A stretch of DNA of 64,000 nt from Brevibacillus reuszeri (GCF_001187725.1 NZ_LGIQ01000009.1:1120547-1184546); one strand, 5' to 3'. Shown: positions 50,648 through 59,226, counted from the stretch's first letter. Notes: generated from the letters alone by a model not told the origin. Program-made: numbers and translations.

Positions 50648-51662
50648 GAATCATACCTCCTGCTATTTGACGGATCTGCTCCAGCTTGCGCAATACGAGC
50701 CCGTCATCAATCAGTTCAGCTGCCCGAATGACACCCTCTCCAATCGTGCTGACACGATCAGATAAATACAGGATCGCTCCGGCATTAAGCAGGACGATAT
50801 CTCGTGCTGCTCCGCGTTTTCCCGCAAAAACATCATGAATAATCGCCGCATTTTCACTCGCATCGCCGCCGCGCAGAGCCTCTTTTTCATGACGACGTAA
50901 TCCAAACTCCTCGGGATCTACCTCATAGGTGTAGATCTCTCCATCCCGTAGCTCGGCGATATGACTGATTCCCGTCACAGTCAATTCATCTAGACCGTCA
51001 GAGCCCGCTACAACCAGTGCTCGGTTCACCTCTAACTCTCGGAGAACAGCAGCTACCGTAGGAAGAAGCTGTCTGTCATAAACCCCCATCAACTGATGCG
51101 TGGCGCCTGCCGGATTTGTCAGAGGACCCAAAAGATTGAAAACAGTCCGAACAGCCAATTCCTTGCGCGGTCCTGCAGCATGCTTCATCGCTTGGTGGTA
51201 TAAAGGTGCGAATAGAAAGCACAGATTCGTAACGCGAAGACAATCCGCCGCATCCTCTGGCGATAGATTAACGGGCACGCCCAATGCTTCCAAAACGTCC
51301 GCGCTCCCACTTTTACTCGATACAGCCCGGTTTCCGTGCTTGGCGATCCTCACTCCGTCACTGGCTGCGACAATTGCACTCGCGGTTGAAATATTAAACG
51401 TGTTGCTGCCGTCTCCACCTGTTCCGCATGTATCGACTAACCCAGGCAGATCGACAGGAAAACGAGTCGCACGTTCTCTCATGGCACGTGCAAAGCCGAT
51501 GATCTCTTCTACCTGCTCTCCCTTTAGGCGCAGACTAGCCAGAAACGCACCGATCTGTGCAGGAGTTGCCTTTCCATCCATGATCTCGCCCATTGCCTGT
51601 TCTGCGACAGCTCTGTTTAAATGAGTTCCTTTTAGAATTTGGTCCAATGCATGGGTTAGCAT
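50637..51662 (-). CDS. trpD: Anthranilate phosphoribosyltransferase
   Basis: 341 aa. PRPP site GTGGDGSNTFNIST near 80-93, KHGNRAVSSKSGSADVLEALG near 107-127. Its start overlaps the trpE stop by 7 nt. No trpG (glutaminase) lies in the operon; in B. subtilis that subunit comes from the pab locus. Confidence 0.97.
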   Translation of the reverse strand: MLTHALDQILKGTHLNRAVAEQAMGEIMDGKATPAQIGAFLASLRLKGEQVEEIIGFARAMRERATRFPVDLPGLVDTCGTGGDGSNTFNISTASAIVAASDGVRIAKHGNRAVSSKSGSADVLEALGVPVNLSPEDAADCLRVTNLCFLFAPLYHQAMKHAAGPRKELAVRTVFNLLGPLTNPAGATHQLMGVYDRQLLPTVAAVLRELEVNRALVVAGSDGLDELTVTGISHIAELRDGEIYTYEVDPEEFGLRRHEKEALRGGDASENAAIIHDVFAGKRGAARDIVLLNAGAILYLSDRVSTIGEGVIRAAELIDDGLVLRKLEQIRQIAGGMIHAS

Positions 51663-53170
51663 GGCAATTCCTCCTTCCGCGCGAATAGCTGCTCCGCCTT
51701 TTCCAAAGCAGATATCATCGCTGCTGCTTTATTGATGGTCTCCTGGTATTCGCTTGCGGGAACAGAGTCTGCCACGATACCCGCGCCCGCTTGCACATGA
51801 GCATAACCATCCTGGAAGAACAGGGTTCGGATAGTAATGCAGCTATCCAGTGAACCGTCAAACGAAATATAGCCAATCGCTCCTGCGTACAGGTGCCTTG
51901 CATCTGGCTCCAGCTCGGCAATGATCTCCATCGCTCTCAGCTTCGGAGAACCGGATACCGTGCCCGCCGGAAATGCTGACAGGAGTGCATCAAAGGCATG
52001 GAGTCCTTCCCGCAGCTTTCCTGTCACATGTGACACCATGTGCATGACGTGGGAGTAGTTTTCAATGACCAAAGCCTCTTCTACTTTTACACTGCCATAG
52101 GAGGAAACCTTGCCGACATCATTGCGTCCGAGATCGAGCAGCATGTAATGCTCTGCCCGTTCCTTGTTGTCCGCGAGCAAATCGGCTGCGAGCTCTGCAT
52201 CCTCCTGTGGAGTTGCACCGCGCTTGCGTGTACCCGCTATAGGCCGCATCTCGACCTTTTCATCCTCTACACGTACCAAAAGCTCTGGAGATGTACCGAC
52301 AACGGTTTCGCCTTCATACTCCAGGTAGTACATGTACGGGGAAGGATTCAGTGTACGAAGCAAGCGGTAGACAGCAAATGGATCTACATCTGTTTTCACC
52401 GAGAAGCGCTGTGAAAGCACGACTTGAAAAATATCGCCAGCCGCAATGTATTCCTTTGCCTGCTCCACCATTCGCTCATACTGCTCTCGACTCATGTTTG
52501 GTTCGACTGTAAGTGGTGCAGGTGACTCGGCAGCCACCTTTATACGACTGTCGACCTGCAGGGGAGTTGTTACCTTCGTAGCTAGCTCCTCAAGTCGTTC
52601 ACAAACTAGTTTGTATTTTTCAGCAATCCGAGCTTCTGTATCTCCTGTCTCAACATGCAGATTGACAATGAGTTGGATTTCTTGTTTCAAATGGTCAAAT
52701 GCAATCATCTCATCTACGAACAGGAACCGCATATCTGGTACACGCACTGCTTCTTGCCGATGAGGAGGCAAATTTTCAAAATAACGCAGGGTATTATAAC
52801 CGAAAAATCCGACTGCTCCGCCACTCAACCGAGGAAAGCGCGGAAGCTTTGGACTTTTATACCGATCCGCTTCTTCGCGCAAAAAGTTTACAGGATTCCC
52901 TGTTTGGACAAATCGCTGACCGTTCCTTTTCGAAACAACGATTTCTTCCCCTTTTGCTTCCACAATTTGAAACGGGTTCATGCCGATGAATGAAAACCGC
53001 GCCCAACGAGCACCGCCCTCCACACTCTCCAAAAGGAACGAATCACTCGTGCGAAGCTTCTGATACAGACGAATAGGTGTTTCCTGGTCAGCCAACAAGG
53101 TCATGCTCACAGGGATCATTGAATACGATGCCGAAAGGGACTGCACTTCGGCCAGGGAGGGGAAATACAT
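51656..53170 (-). CDS. trpE: Anthranilate synthase component I
   Basis: Chorismate to anthranilate; 504 aa. Chorismate-binding signatures: RPIAGTRKRGATPQED near 315, LDLGRNDVGKVS near 350 and PAGTVSGSPKLRAME near 410. The N-terminal part has the LLESVEGGARWARFSFIG feedback region for tryptophan. SD AAGGAG 10 nt upstream. First gene after the TRAP-controlled leader. Confidence 0.97.
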   Translation of the reverse strand: MYFPSLAEVQSLSASYSMIPVSMTLLADQETPIRLYQKLRTSDSFLLESVEGGARWARFSFIGMNPFQIVEAKGEEIVVSKRNGQRFVQTGNPVNFLREEADRYKSPKLPRFPRLSGGAVGFFGYNTLRYFENLPPHRQEAVRVPDMRFLFVDEMIAFDHLKQEIQLIVNLHVETGDTEARIAEKYKLVCERLEELATKVTTPLQVDSRIKVAAESPAPLTVEPNMSREQYERMVEQAKEYIAAGDIFQVVLSQRFSVKTDVDPFAVYRLLRTLNPSPYMYYLEYEGETVVGTSPELLVRVEDEKVEMRPIAGTRKRGATPQEDAELAADLLADNKERAEHYMLLDLGRNDVGKVSSYGSVKVEEALVIENYSHVMHMVSHVTGKLREGLHAFDALLSAFPAGTVSGSPKLRAMEIIAELEPDARHLYAGAIGYISFDGSLDSCITIRTLFFQDGYAHVQAGAGIVADSVPASEYQETINKAAAMISALEKAEQLFARKEELPC

Positions 53171-53269
53171 GGACTCTCATCTCCTTTTTAGTGGGAGTGA
53201 AAAGGGAATTGAAGCTAACCTTTTCTCTACCCGCTTTTTAGAGCGAGAGGTAGGGGGAGAAAAATATTT

Positions 53270-53376
53270 ACGAAAACCTCAATCGAGGTGTCCACATGCA
53301 GGAGCGTCCAGATATTGACTAAATAAAAACATGCTCCAGAATTTACAGACGATTGCCCATAAATTCTTCCACGTAG
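53270..53376 (-). repeat. Structured intergenic repeat, copy 3 (trp leader)
   Basis: Diverged 107-bp copy between the trp attenuator and trpE. Minus strand: TCTACGTGGAAGAATTTATG pairs back with TAAATTCT, then GGAGC...GCTCC, then ACCTCGATTGAGGT followed by TTTCG. It starts directly after the attenuator T tract. The central loop is unrelated to the other copies. Confidence 0.75.
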
Positions 53377-53400
53377 AAAAATCCAGAACGGACCTGGATT
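53376..53400 (-). terminator. trp attenuator (terminator)
   Basis: Minus-strand ATCCAG / CTGGAT stem with a seven-base loop followed by TTTTT, 26 nt after the last TRAP triplet. Confidence 0.85.
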
Positions 53401-53420
53401 GGGTAGTTGTATGTACCCAG
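53394..53420 (-). promoter_or_regulatory. Putative trp antiterminator
   Basis: Minus-strand CTGGGTA upstream can pair with TACCC and/or CCAG, the latter being the 5' arm of the terminator, so the two structures compete. Together with the last TRAP triplets just upstream this fits the B. subtilis attenuation layout. Confidence 0.6.
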
Positions 53421-53425
53421 CTTAC

Positions 53426-53477
53426 CTCTTCTCTCCTCAACCTAACTCATCTCTACTCTGCTCTACTTACTCTGCTC
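53426..53477 (-). promoter_or_regulatory. TRAP-binding site, eleven NAG triplets
   Basis: On the minus strand eleven NAG triplets (eight GAG plus AAG and UAG variants) follow each other at a mostly five-base period with 1-3 spacer bases, beginning at 53477 and ending at 53426. TRAP is an 11-mer that binds eleven (G/U)AG repeats, so the number fits exactly. Confidence 0.85.
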
Positions 53478-53503
53478 TCAGCCGGAATCTGCTTAAAACC
53501 GGT

Positions 53504-53522
53504 AAACGAGGCGCTCTCGTTT
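53504..53522 (-). promoter_or_regulatory. 5' stem-loop of the trp leader
   Basis: AAACGAG / CTCGTTT, 7-bp stem with five-base loop, at the predicted very 5' end of the leader RNA. B. subtilis has a 5' stem-loop here that helps TRAP bind. On a longer transcript from aroH the same 3' arm is drawn into a 12-bp hairpin with 53537-53548. Confidence 0.65.
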
Positions 53523-53548
53523 CACTTATGGTAAAAGAGAGCGCCTCG
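53507..53548. repeat. 12-bp inverted repeat between aroH and the trp leader
   Basis: CGAGGCGCTCTC and GAGAGCGCCTCG, perfectly complementary, 18 bases apart. They flank the -10 box of the trp promoter and start 4 nt after the aroH stop; no real T tract follows. Confidence 0.85.
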
Positions 53549-53556
53549 AATGTCAA
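53528..53556 (-). promoter_or_regulatory. trp promoter
   Basis: Minus-strand TTGACA (53556-53551, overlapping the aroH stop codon), 17-nt spacer, TACCAT (53533-53528). Places the start near 53522, at the first base of the 5' stem-loop. Confidence 0.65.
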
Positions 53557-53930
53557 CTGTGATTTGTCAAATCTGGACGAAGCTTAACGGCTTCACGCAG
53601 AAAAACGTGGTGAATTTCTTTTGCTGTCTTGTCTGTATTTACGTGCATCATGACACGTACACACAGAGGCAGCCCGCCTGGTACAGCAATTTCTTGTGCA
53701 CACATCAATGGTACAAACGCCCAGGCTTCCCCTTCGATCATACGCGCCGCTTGTGCTGGAAATGTTGCACACAAATCTGGTGTGGTCGTAATGATAATGC
53801 TTCCGATGTCTTCCGGGTTCACTTCATTGCGTCCTACCATTTCTTCAATCAGCCATTTTGTTGATGATACAATTTCCTCACGCGTATCGGCTTCTACCGT
53901 TACGGCGCCTCGAATCCCTCGCACTCCCAT
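53553..53930 (-). CDS. aroH: Chorismate mutase, AroH class
   Basis: Monofunctional trimeric chorismate mutase, 125 aa. Conserved RGIRGAVTVEADTREEIV at the N terminus and VRVMMHVNTDK near 92, with Arg and Glu residues of the active site. Two nt after aroB; its stop overlaps the trp -35 box. Confidence 0.96.
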   Translation of the reverse strand: MGVRGIRGAVTVEADTREEIVSSTKWLIEEMVGRNEVNPEDIGSIIITTTPDLCATFPAQAARMIEGEAWAFVPLMCAQEIAVPGGLPLCVRVMMHVNTDKTAKEIHHVFLREAVKLRPDLTNHS

Positions 53931-53932
53931 GG

Positions 53933-55033
53933 TTACGCCTCCACTTCTTCTCTCATTACATCCAATATCAGATGTTCATCAATATCTTTTACTACCTCTA
54001 CTTGTCCAATCGCACTTGGCAAAACAAGGTTTAGCTTGCCGCCAATCGTCTTTTTATCCCGCTTCATTACATCCAATACGGCTTCTGGTGCAAGCTCACC
54101 CGGCCAAGAGGTAGGTAGATGATAGAGACGAAGAATCTCTTTCGTTCGTTCGTAAATTCCTTTTTCCGCAAAGCCGATGCGCTCAGCAACCTTTGCCGCC
54201 AAGCACATGCCAATCGCAATCGCTTCACCGTGATTCAGTGCCGAGTATTGCGACAACGCCTCGAAAGCGTGTCCAAAGGTATGGCCTAAATTAAGCAACG
54301 CTCGTTTTCCCTGCTCAGTCTCATCCTCTGAAACAATCTCTGCCTTCACAGCACAGCCACGTTGAATCGCTTTCGCTAACAATTCTGAATCAAGCTCCCA
54401 CAGCTCTTGTGCATTCACTTCCAGCCAATCTACAAAAGACTCATCTGCAATGAGTCCATGCTTGACGACCTCTGCAAATCCCGCTGCCACTTCGCGCTTT
54501 GGCAATGTTTGAAGCGCTGCGGTATCGTAAATAACCACTCGTGGCTGATGAAAGGCACCAATCAAATTTTTCCCAAGCGGGTGATTGATCGCTACCTTAC
54601 CACCAACTGAGCTGTCATGTGCAAGCAGGGTTGTAGGCAGTTGGACAAAATCAATGCCACGCATATACGTAGCAGCTACGAAACCAGCCAAATCTCCGAC
54701 GACGCCACCGCCAAGCGCCAGGATGGCAGATTTTCGATCCAGACCCGCTTCAATCGCTTCCGTCATGATCCGTTCGTAAACAGCCAGGCTCTTGGACTGC
54801 TCTCCTGCAGCAATGACGCTTGCCGAGGCCTTGTAGCCTGCAGCCCTCAGGACATCACGCAGTAATGACAAATAGCGAACAGCTACGTGCTCGTCTGTCA
54901 CAATTAGCAGGTTGCTAGAAGAGGAAATGCCAGCCTCTTGCAGCAGGTTTGGTACTTGCTGCAAAAGGCCATTCCCAATCACAATCGGATAAGAGCGCTC
55001 TCCCAGTTCGACAGTCAGGCTCTGGGTACTCAT
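53933..55033 (-). CDS. aroB: 3-dehydroquinate synthase
   Basis: Second shikimate step, NAD and zinc dependent, 366 aa. GGGVVGDLAGFVAATYMRG near 98-116, DSSVGGKVAINHP near 138-150, and zinc-ligand stretches LNLGHTFGHAFE near 247. Its start shares one base with the aroC stop. Confidence 0.97.
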   Translation of the reverse strand: MSTQSLTVELGERSYPIVIGNGLLQQVPNLLQEAGISSSSNLLIVTDEHVAVRYLSLLRDVLRAAGYKASASVIAAGEQSKSLAVYERIMTEAIEAGLDRKSAILALGGGVVGDLAGFVAATYMRGIDFVQLPTTLLAHDSSVGGKVAINHPLGKNLIGAFHQPRVVIYDTAALQTLPKREVAAGFAEVVKHGLIADESFVDWLEVNAQELWELDSELLAKAIQRGCAVKAEIVSEDETEQGKRALLNLGHTFGHAFEALSQYSALNHGEAIAIGMCLAAKVAERIGFAEKGIYERTKEILRLYHLPTSWPGELAPEAVLDVMKRDKKTIGGKLNLVLPSAIGQVEVVKDIDEHLILDVMREEVEA

Positions 55034-56193
55034 TAGTATTTCACCGTATACTCACGGTATTGGCGTACATTTTCCAACATGTCATCCATCGAGTCACACG
55101 GGAATTTTTCACACATGGCGCTTGCGATTTCCCAAGCGACTACTGCTTCCGCTACGACGCTAGCAGCTGGTACAGCACAGCTGTCGGAACGCTCGATGCT
55201 GGCAGAGAACGCCTCTTTGGAATCGATATCTACGCTCATGAGTGGTTTGTAGAGGGTAGGAATTGGCTTCATGACACCGCGAACCACAACGGGCATTCCT
55301 GTAGTCATACCGCCTTCCAGTCCACCCGCACGATTTGATTTGCGGCTGTAGCCTGTTTCTTCGTTCCAAATAATTTCATCGTGCAGCTTGGAGCCTGGCA
55401 ATCCTGCTGCTTCAAAGCCGACTCCGATTTCTACACCTTTGAAAGCCTGAATGCTCATAACTGCCCCGGCCAGACGTCCATCCAGCTTGCGATCCCACTG
55501 AACATGGCTGCCAAGTCCAATCGGAACTCCTTCTACGATAACCTCGACGATACCACCCAAGGAATCTCCATCTTCCTTTGCCTTGTCAATGGCAGCCATC
55601 ATCAAAGGCTCTGCTTCTTTATCCAGACAACGAACGGGCGATTCCTCCGTACGTGCAATCAATTCGTCCAGTGTAACGTCTTGACGCTTTGCAACAATAT
55701 CGTTGATTTGCAGTACTTGTCCGCCCACGCGGATGCCAAAGGCTGCCAGCAATTGACGTGCCACGGCGCCTACAGCTACACGGACCGTTGTCTCACGCGC
55801 GCTGGAACGTTCCAGAATATTTCGCATATCGCGCTGGTGATACTTAATCGCACCATTCAAATCAGCATGTCCAGGGCGAGGACGAGATACGCGTCTTTTT
55901 TCTTCTGCACCCTCGACCGGTTCTGCACTCATAATTCCTTGCCAGTGTGTCCAATCTTTATTTTCAACGACCAGCGTGATTGGTGCTCCTGTGGTATATC
56001 CATGACGTACACCAGAAACGATCTTCACCTGATCCTTTTCAATTTGCATTCTTCTTCCACGGCCATGTCCTTTTTGGCGGCGTGCCAATTGCTCGTTTAT
56101 CGCCTCAATGGAAATAGGCAAGTTACTCGGTACGCCTTCGATGATCGCTGTCAATTGAGGCCCGTGAGACTCCCCTGCTGTCAAGTAACGCAT
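55033..56193 (-). CDS. aroC: Chorismate synthase
   Basis: Last shikimate step, FMN dependent, 386 aa. Start ATG at 56193 (MRYLTAGESHGPQ) which is the conserved N terminus; ribosome site GGAGG about 10 nt upstream. Signatures: GHGRGRRMQIEKD near 48, RPGHADLNGAIKY near 123, and SARETTVRVAVGAVARQ near 146. First gene of aroC-aroB-aroH. Confidence 0.97.
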   Translation of the reverse strand: MRYLTAGESHGPQLTAIIEGVPSNLPISIEAINEQLARRQKGHGRGRRMQIEKDQVKIVSGVRHGYTTGAPITLVVENKDWTHWQGIMSAEPVEGAEEKRRVSRPRPGHADLNGAIKYHQRDMRNILERSSARETTVRVAVGAVARQLLAAFGIRVGGQVLQINDIVAKRQDVTLDELIARTEESPVRCLDKEAEPLMMAAIDKAKEDGDSLGGIVEVIVEGVPIGLGSHVQWDRKLDGRLAGAVMSIQAFKGVEIGVGFEAAGLPGSKLHDEIIWNEETGYSRKSNRAGGLEGGMTTGMPVVVRGVMKPIPTLYKPLMSVDIDSKEAFSASIERSDSCAVPAASVVAEAVVAWEIASAMCEKFPCDSMDDMLENVRQYREYTVKY

Positions 56194-56284
56194 CTCTTTC
56201 CTTCCTCCATCCTCCAAGGCAGCTTTATCCCCTATTTTGGTTTAAAAAGGGTCGCTGTCCTTTATCACTTTTAAGCGCTATAAT

Positions 56285-56313
56285 ATCATACCTGTACCTC
56301 GGTGGAAATACAA
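56285..56313 (-). promoter_or_regulatory. Promoter of aroC-aroB-aroH
   Basis: Minus-strand TTGTAT (56313-56308) and TATGAT (56290-56285) separated by 17 nt, about 85 nt upstream of the aroC start and downstream of repeat copy 2. The bases between promoter and gene hold nothing else recognisable. Confidence 0.5.
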
Positions 56314-56348
56314 AAGTGGCAAAACCAACGGAAATCCTTATATCTGAC

Positions 56349-56497
56349 ATAAGAAAACCTCTATCAAGGCCACCTCAGGGAGGAGCGACCGCGTTTAGCA
56401 GAATGTTTTACCGTAGTTATGCCGGATGCGTACGCTGAGGCACCTTGTCATGCGCTCCGGAAATTATAAGCTCCACGCTTATAATTTCCTATACGTT
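56349..56497 (-). repeat. Structured intergenic repeat, copy 2
   Basis: 149-bp copy upstream of the aroC promoter. Minus strand: GGAAATTATAAGC / GCTTATAATTTCC hairpin, GGAGCG...CGCTCC around a longer loop than copy 1 (about 45 extra bases), CCTTGATAGAGG followed by TTTTC. It begins next to the terminator of the 56-residue gene. Confidence 0.85.
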
Positions 56498-56498
56498 G

Positions 56499-56528
56499 AA
56501 AAACGCCCCTCCGGTTGGAGAAGCGCTT
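56499..56528 (-). terminator. Terminator after the cheR unit
   Basis: Minus-strand AGCGCTTCTCC / GGAGGGGCGTT, 11 pairs including three G-U, four-base loop, followed by TTTC. Confidence 0.75.
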
Positions 56529-56544
56529 GGCTATTACATGGCGC

Positions 56545-56715
56545 TCATGAAAAGCGGTCCACCACCAAAAACGGATTGGAGCTGATCGGTTGACGGAGGT
56601 GGTCTACACGCATTAAATCGTCTAATTGCGTCTTTTCCGCTCCCAGGATTTGTCCACACTCTTGAAGTGTAATCAGACCTCGACGATACGCTTCGATGAC
56701 CTTGTGCTTATCCAT
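56545..56715 (-). CDS. Small hypothetical protein, 56 residues
   Basis: MDKHKVIEAYRRGLITLQEC... is mostly helical, with a helix-turn-helix-like spacing (ITLQECGQILGAEKTQLDDLM). No family recognised. ATG at 56715 has GGGGAGG 6 nt upstream; an earlier codon at 56733 has none. Follows cheR by about 75 nt in the same direction and ends before a terminator. Confidence 0.65.
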   Translation of the reverse strand: MDKHKVIEAYRRGLITLQECGQILGAEKTQLDDLMRVDHLRQPISSNPFLVVDRFS

Positions 56716-56789
56716 CTGCTGCCTCCCCTGCAAGTAGGTATTCCTAGTCTTGGGAAAAATGAGCAGAGATATACTTCAGCACTGGTGAA

Positions 56790-57563
56790 TTATCCCATTT
56801 TTCGATAAAAAAACGTATCTTCTGCCTCTAGCTGATATTGCTGGGGCTGGAAGATTTGCTCCGTGCTGCCAACAAACAAGACCCCACCTGGTTTTAGTGC
56901 ACGACTGAATTTGTGATACAGCTCATGCTTTGCTTCCTCTGTGAAGTAAATCATGACGTTTCGACAAATGATAAGGTCGAATTGGGTATCAAACGTATCA
57001 GCGAGCAAATTATGCTTTTTAAATGTAATGCGCTTCTTTACTTCTTCTGAAATCCGATAGCTGAGTGTATCTTTGGCAAAATACTTGGATATTAGCTCTT
57101 TCGGACAATCCTGCAGGGAACGGTCTGTGTAAACGCCTTGCTTTGCCTTGGACAGGGCACCTTCATCAATGTCCGAAGCCAAGATGGTCGCCTCCAGCTT
57201 TTTCCGAAGCAGGATCAGAGATAGCGTATACGGTTCTTCCCCTGTTGAACAGGCTGCACTCCAGCATTTGACACGCCCTGACTGTTTGGCTAGCCGAGGC
57301 AATATTTTATTTTCAAGCACATCCCACCTACCTGGATTGCGGAAAAATTCCGATACGTTGATCGTCATCCGATCCAGAAACTCATAGAACAGTTCCTTGT
57401 CCTTGGAAATGGCATCAAAATAATGAGTAAACGTGGCATATCCCCGTTTCATTCGTAGCGAGGTAAGACGACGCTTCATTTGCGCTTCTTTGTAGAGGGC
57501 AAGATCGATTCCGGTCATTTTTTTAACATTCGCTATAAATTGGAGAAAGTCCTTATCTTCCAT
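56790..57563 (-). CDS. cheR: Chemotaxis protein methyltransferase CheR
   Basis: SAM-dependent methylation of chemoreceptor glutamates, 257 aa, close to the B. subtilis length. N-terminal helical domain with LALYKEAQMKRRLTSLR near 20-36, methyltransferase domain with WSAACSTGEEPYTLSLIL near 110 and FDLIICRNVMIYF near 195. Start trimmed to the ATG at 57563 with GGGGG 10 nt upstream. Follows ndk as in B. subtilis. Confidence 0.94.
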   Translation of the reverse strand: MEDKDFLQFIANVKKMTGIDLALYKEAQMKRRLTSLRMKRGYATFTHYFDAISKDKELFYEFLDRMTINVSEFFRNPGRWDVLENKILPRLAKQSGRVKCWSAACSTGEEPYTLSLILLRKKLEATILASDIDEGALSKAKQGVYTDRSLQDCPKELISKYFAKDTLSYRISEEVKKRITFKKHNLLADTFDTQFDLIICRNVMIYFTEEAKHELYHKFSRALKPGGVLFVGSTEQIFQPQQYQLEAEDTFFYRKMG

Positions 57564-57661
57564 GAGAGCTGTACCCCCTTTTTGCAATTACACTTCTACT
57601 TGATTCGCCATTATTTGCGCAAAATCCTATCAGAACTACCGGAGATTTTGACGAAAAAAAG

Positions 57662-57689
57662 AAAAAAACCCCAAAAAAGGGGTTTTTTT
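57662..57689. terminator. Bidirectional terminator after ndk
   Basis: AAAAAAACCCC / GGGGTTTTTTT with a six-base A/T loop, symmetric on both strands. Confidence 0.9.
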
Positions 57690-57700
57690 GTCCTGACGAA

Positions 57701-58144
57701 TTAGATCCAGCGTTGGATTGTTTTTTCGAAGGAAAGTACTTCTTCTGCAGAGAACCACAGACCGATTTCACGCTCAGCACTTTCAGGGGAGTCAGAACCG
57801 TGGATGATGTTCATACCAACGGAAGTAGCGAAATCGCCACGGATTGTTCCGGAAGCTGCATCAACTGGGTTGGTTTTGCCCATCATAGCGCGAGCAGTTG
57901 TGATTACGTTGTTACCTTGCCATACCATAGCAAATACTGGGCCGGATGTGATGAAGTCTACCAGTTCACCAAAGAAAGGACGCTCTTTGTGCTCTGCATA
58001 ATGCTCTTCAGCCAGTTCGCGGCTAACAGTCATCAGCTTCGCGCCTACGAGTTGGTATCCTTTTTTCTCAAAACGGGAAACGATCTCCCCGATCAGGTTG
58101 CGTTGTACGCCATCTGGTTTTACCATAAGGAATGTTTTTTCCAT
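57701..58144 (-). CDS. ndk: Nucleoside diphosphate kinase
   Basis: Exchanges phosphate among NTPs/NDPs, 147 aa. MEKTFLMVKPDGVQRNL at the N terminus and the phosphorylated histidine in NIIHGSDSPESAEREI near 115. ATG 58144 with GGAGG 10 nt upstream; the frame reading back to 58225 has a hydrophobic extension not seen in the family. Confidence 0.97.
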   Translation of the reverse strand: MEKTFLMVKPDGVQRNLIGEIVSRFEKKGYQLVGAKLMTVSRELAEEHYAEHKERPFFGELVDFITSGPVFAMVWQGNNVITTARAMMGKTNPVDAASGTIRGDFATSVGMNIIHGSDSPESAEREIGLWFSAEEVLSFEKTIQRWI

Positions 58145-58251
58145 TGTAAGTATGCCTCCATTAGAGCTATGTATTGGTGTATATGACACCACCAACAGAA
58201 ATTTTATCAAAACTATGGTGGTCAAGCAACAGCCTGACGGTTAAAAAATCA

Positions 58252-59217
58252 TTAAAATTTACGCTCAATGATAAAATTTGCAATTCCTGTGAGCGAAGTT
58301 TTCGCTTGATTATCAGGCAGATCCGACAAGATTGCATGCGCTCGCGTGATATAACGCTCCGCCAGCTTCTGTGAAAAAGCTATTCCCTCATCAGCCCGAA
58401 CGAGGCGAATCGCTTCATCGGTGTGATCCCAAAACGTATTTTCCGCAATCCATGACTGGAATTGTTTCGCTGCTCTGCCATGATGAGCTGTGTATAGCGC
58501 AGGAAGTGTAATATTGCCATGAAGCAGGTCGCTTCCGGCTGGTTTTCCCAGCTGCTTCTCTGTTCCCGTAAAATCCAGAATGTCATCGGTAATCTGGAAA
58601 GCCATCCCTACGTTATACCCGTACCAGTACATTTTCCGAATCAGCTCTTCGGTCGCACCGCTGGCAACGGCCCCCAGCTGACAGCTGATTGCAATGAGCA
58701 GAGCTGTCTTGCGTTTAATCCGACGCAAATAAGTCCGGAAGTTCTGGTCCCAGTTGTTCAAGTCCTTGACCTGTTCGATTTCGCCTTTACAGACCTCAAC
58801 GATGGCATTGGACAAGATTTGATGCAGCTGCGGAATCGGCAACTGAGACGCAATCGCCAATGCCCGTGCAAAGATATAATCACCCGCATACATGGCTACC
58901 TTGTTGTCCCACTTCATCCGAACGGTATCTTTTCCGCGTCGCTTGTCTGCATCATCAATCACATCGTCATGAACGAGTGACGCCATGTGAATCAGCTCAA
59001 GCGGAACAGCAACATGCTTCAAACGCTTGAGATCATATTTTCCCCACTTCCCCCCGAGCAGCACAAATACAGGACGAATCCGTTTTCCTCCTGCCTTGAG
59101 AAGGTGGGTAGAGGATTGGTAGAGCTCACGCACATCCGTATCAATGGACTTTTCCAGTTCATCCTCAATATACTGGACGTCCTTTTTCATCTTGAAGTAA
59201 ATATCGACTAGGTTCAT
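58252..59217 (-). CDS. hepT: Heptaprenyl diphosphate synthase component II
   Basis: Catalytic subunit making the C35 tail of menaquinone-7; about 321 aa. First Asp-rich motif HDDVIDDADKRRG near 81-93, second ITDDILDFTG near 208-217, AGGKRIRP near 43. ATG 59217 with AGGTGG 5 nt upstream; a GTG nine bases further up is less likely. Partner is HepS five genes upstream. Confidence 0.95.
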   Translation of the reverse strand: MNLVDIYFKMKKDVQYIEDELEKSIDTDVRELYQSSTHLLKAGGKRIRPVFVLLGGKWGKYDLKRLKHVAVPLELIHMASLVHDDVIDDADKRRGKDTVRMKWDNKVAMYAGDYIFARALAIASQLPIPQLHQILSNAIVEVCKGEIEQVKDLNNWDQNFRTYLRRIKRKTALLIAISCQLGAVASGATEELIRKMYWYGYNVGMAFQITDDILDFTGTEKQLGKPAGSDLLHGNITLPALYTAHHGRAAKQFQSWIAENTFWDHTDEAIRLVRADEGIAFSQKLAERYITRAHAILSDLPDNQAKTSLTGIANFIIERKF

Positions 59218-59226
59218 CCGTTCCAC

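Noticed and set aside
55381..56274. 297-codon plus-strand frame opposite aroC
   Set aside because: Antisense to a conserved enzyme; no ribosome site or promoter.
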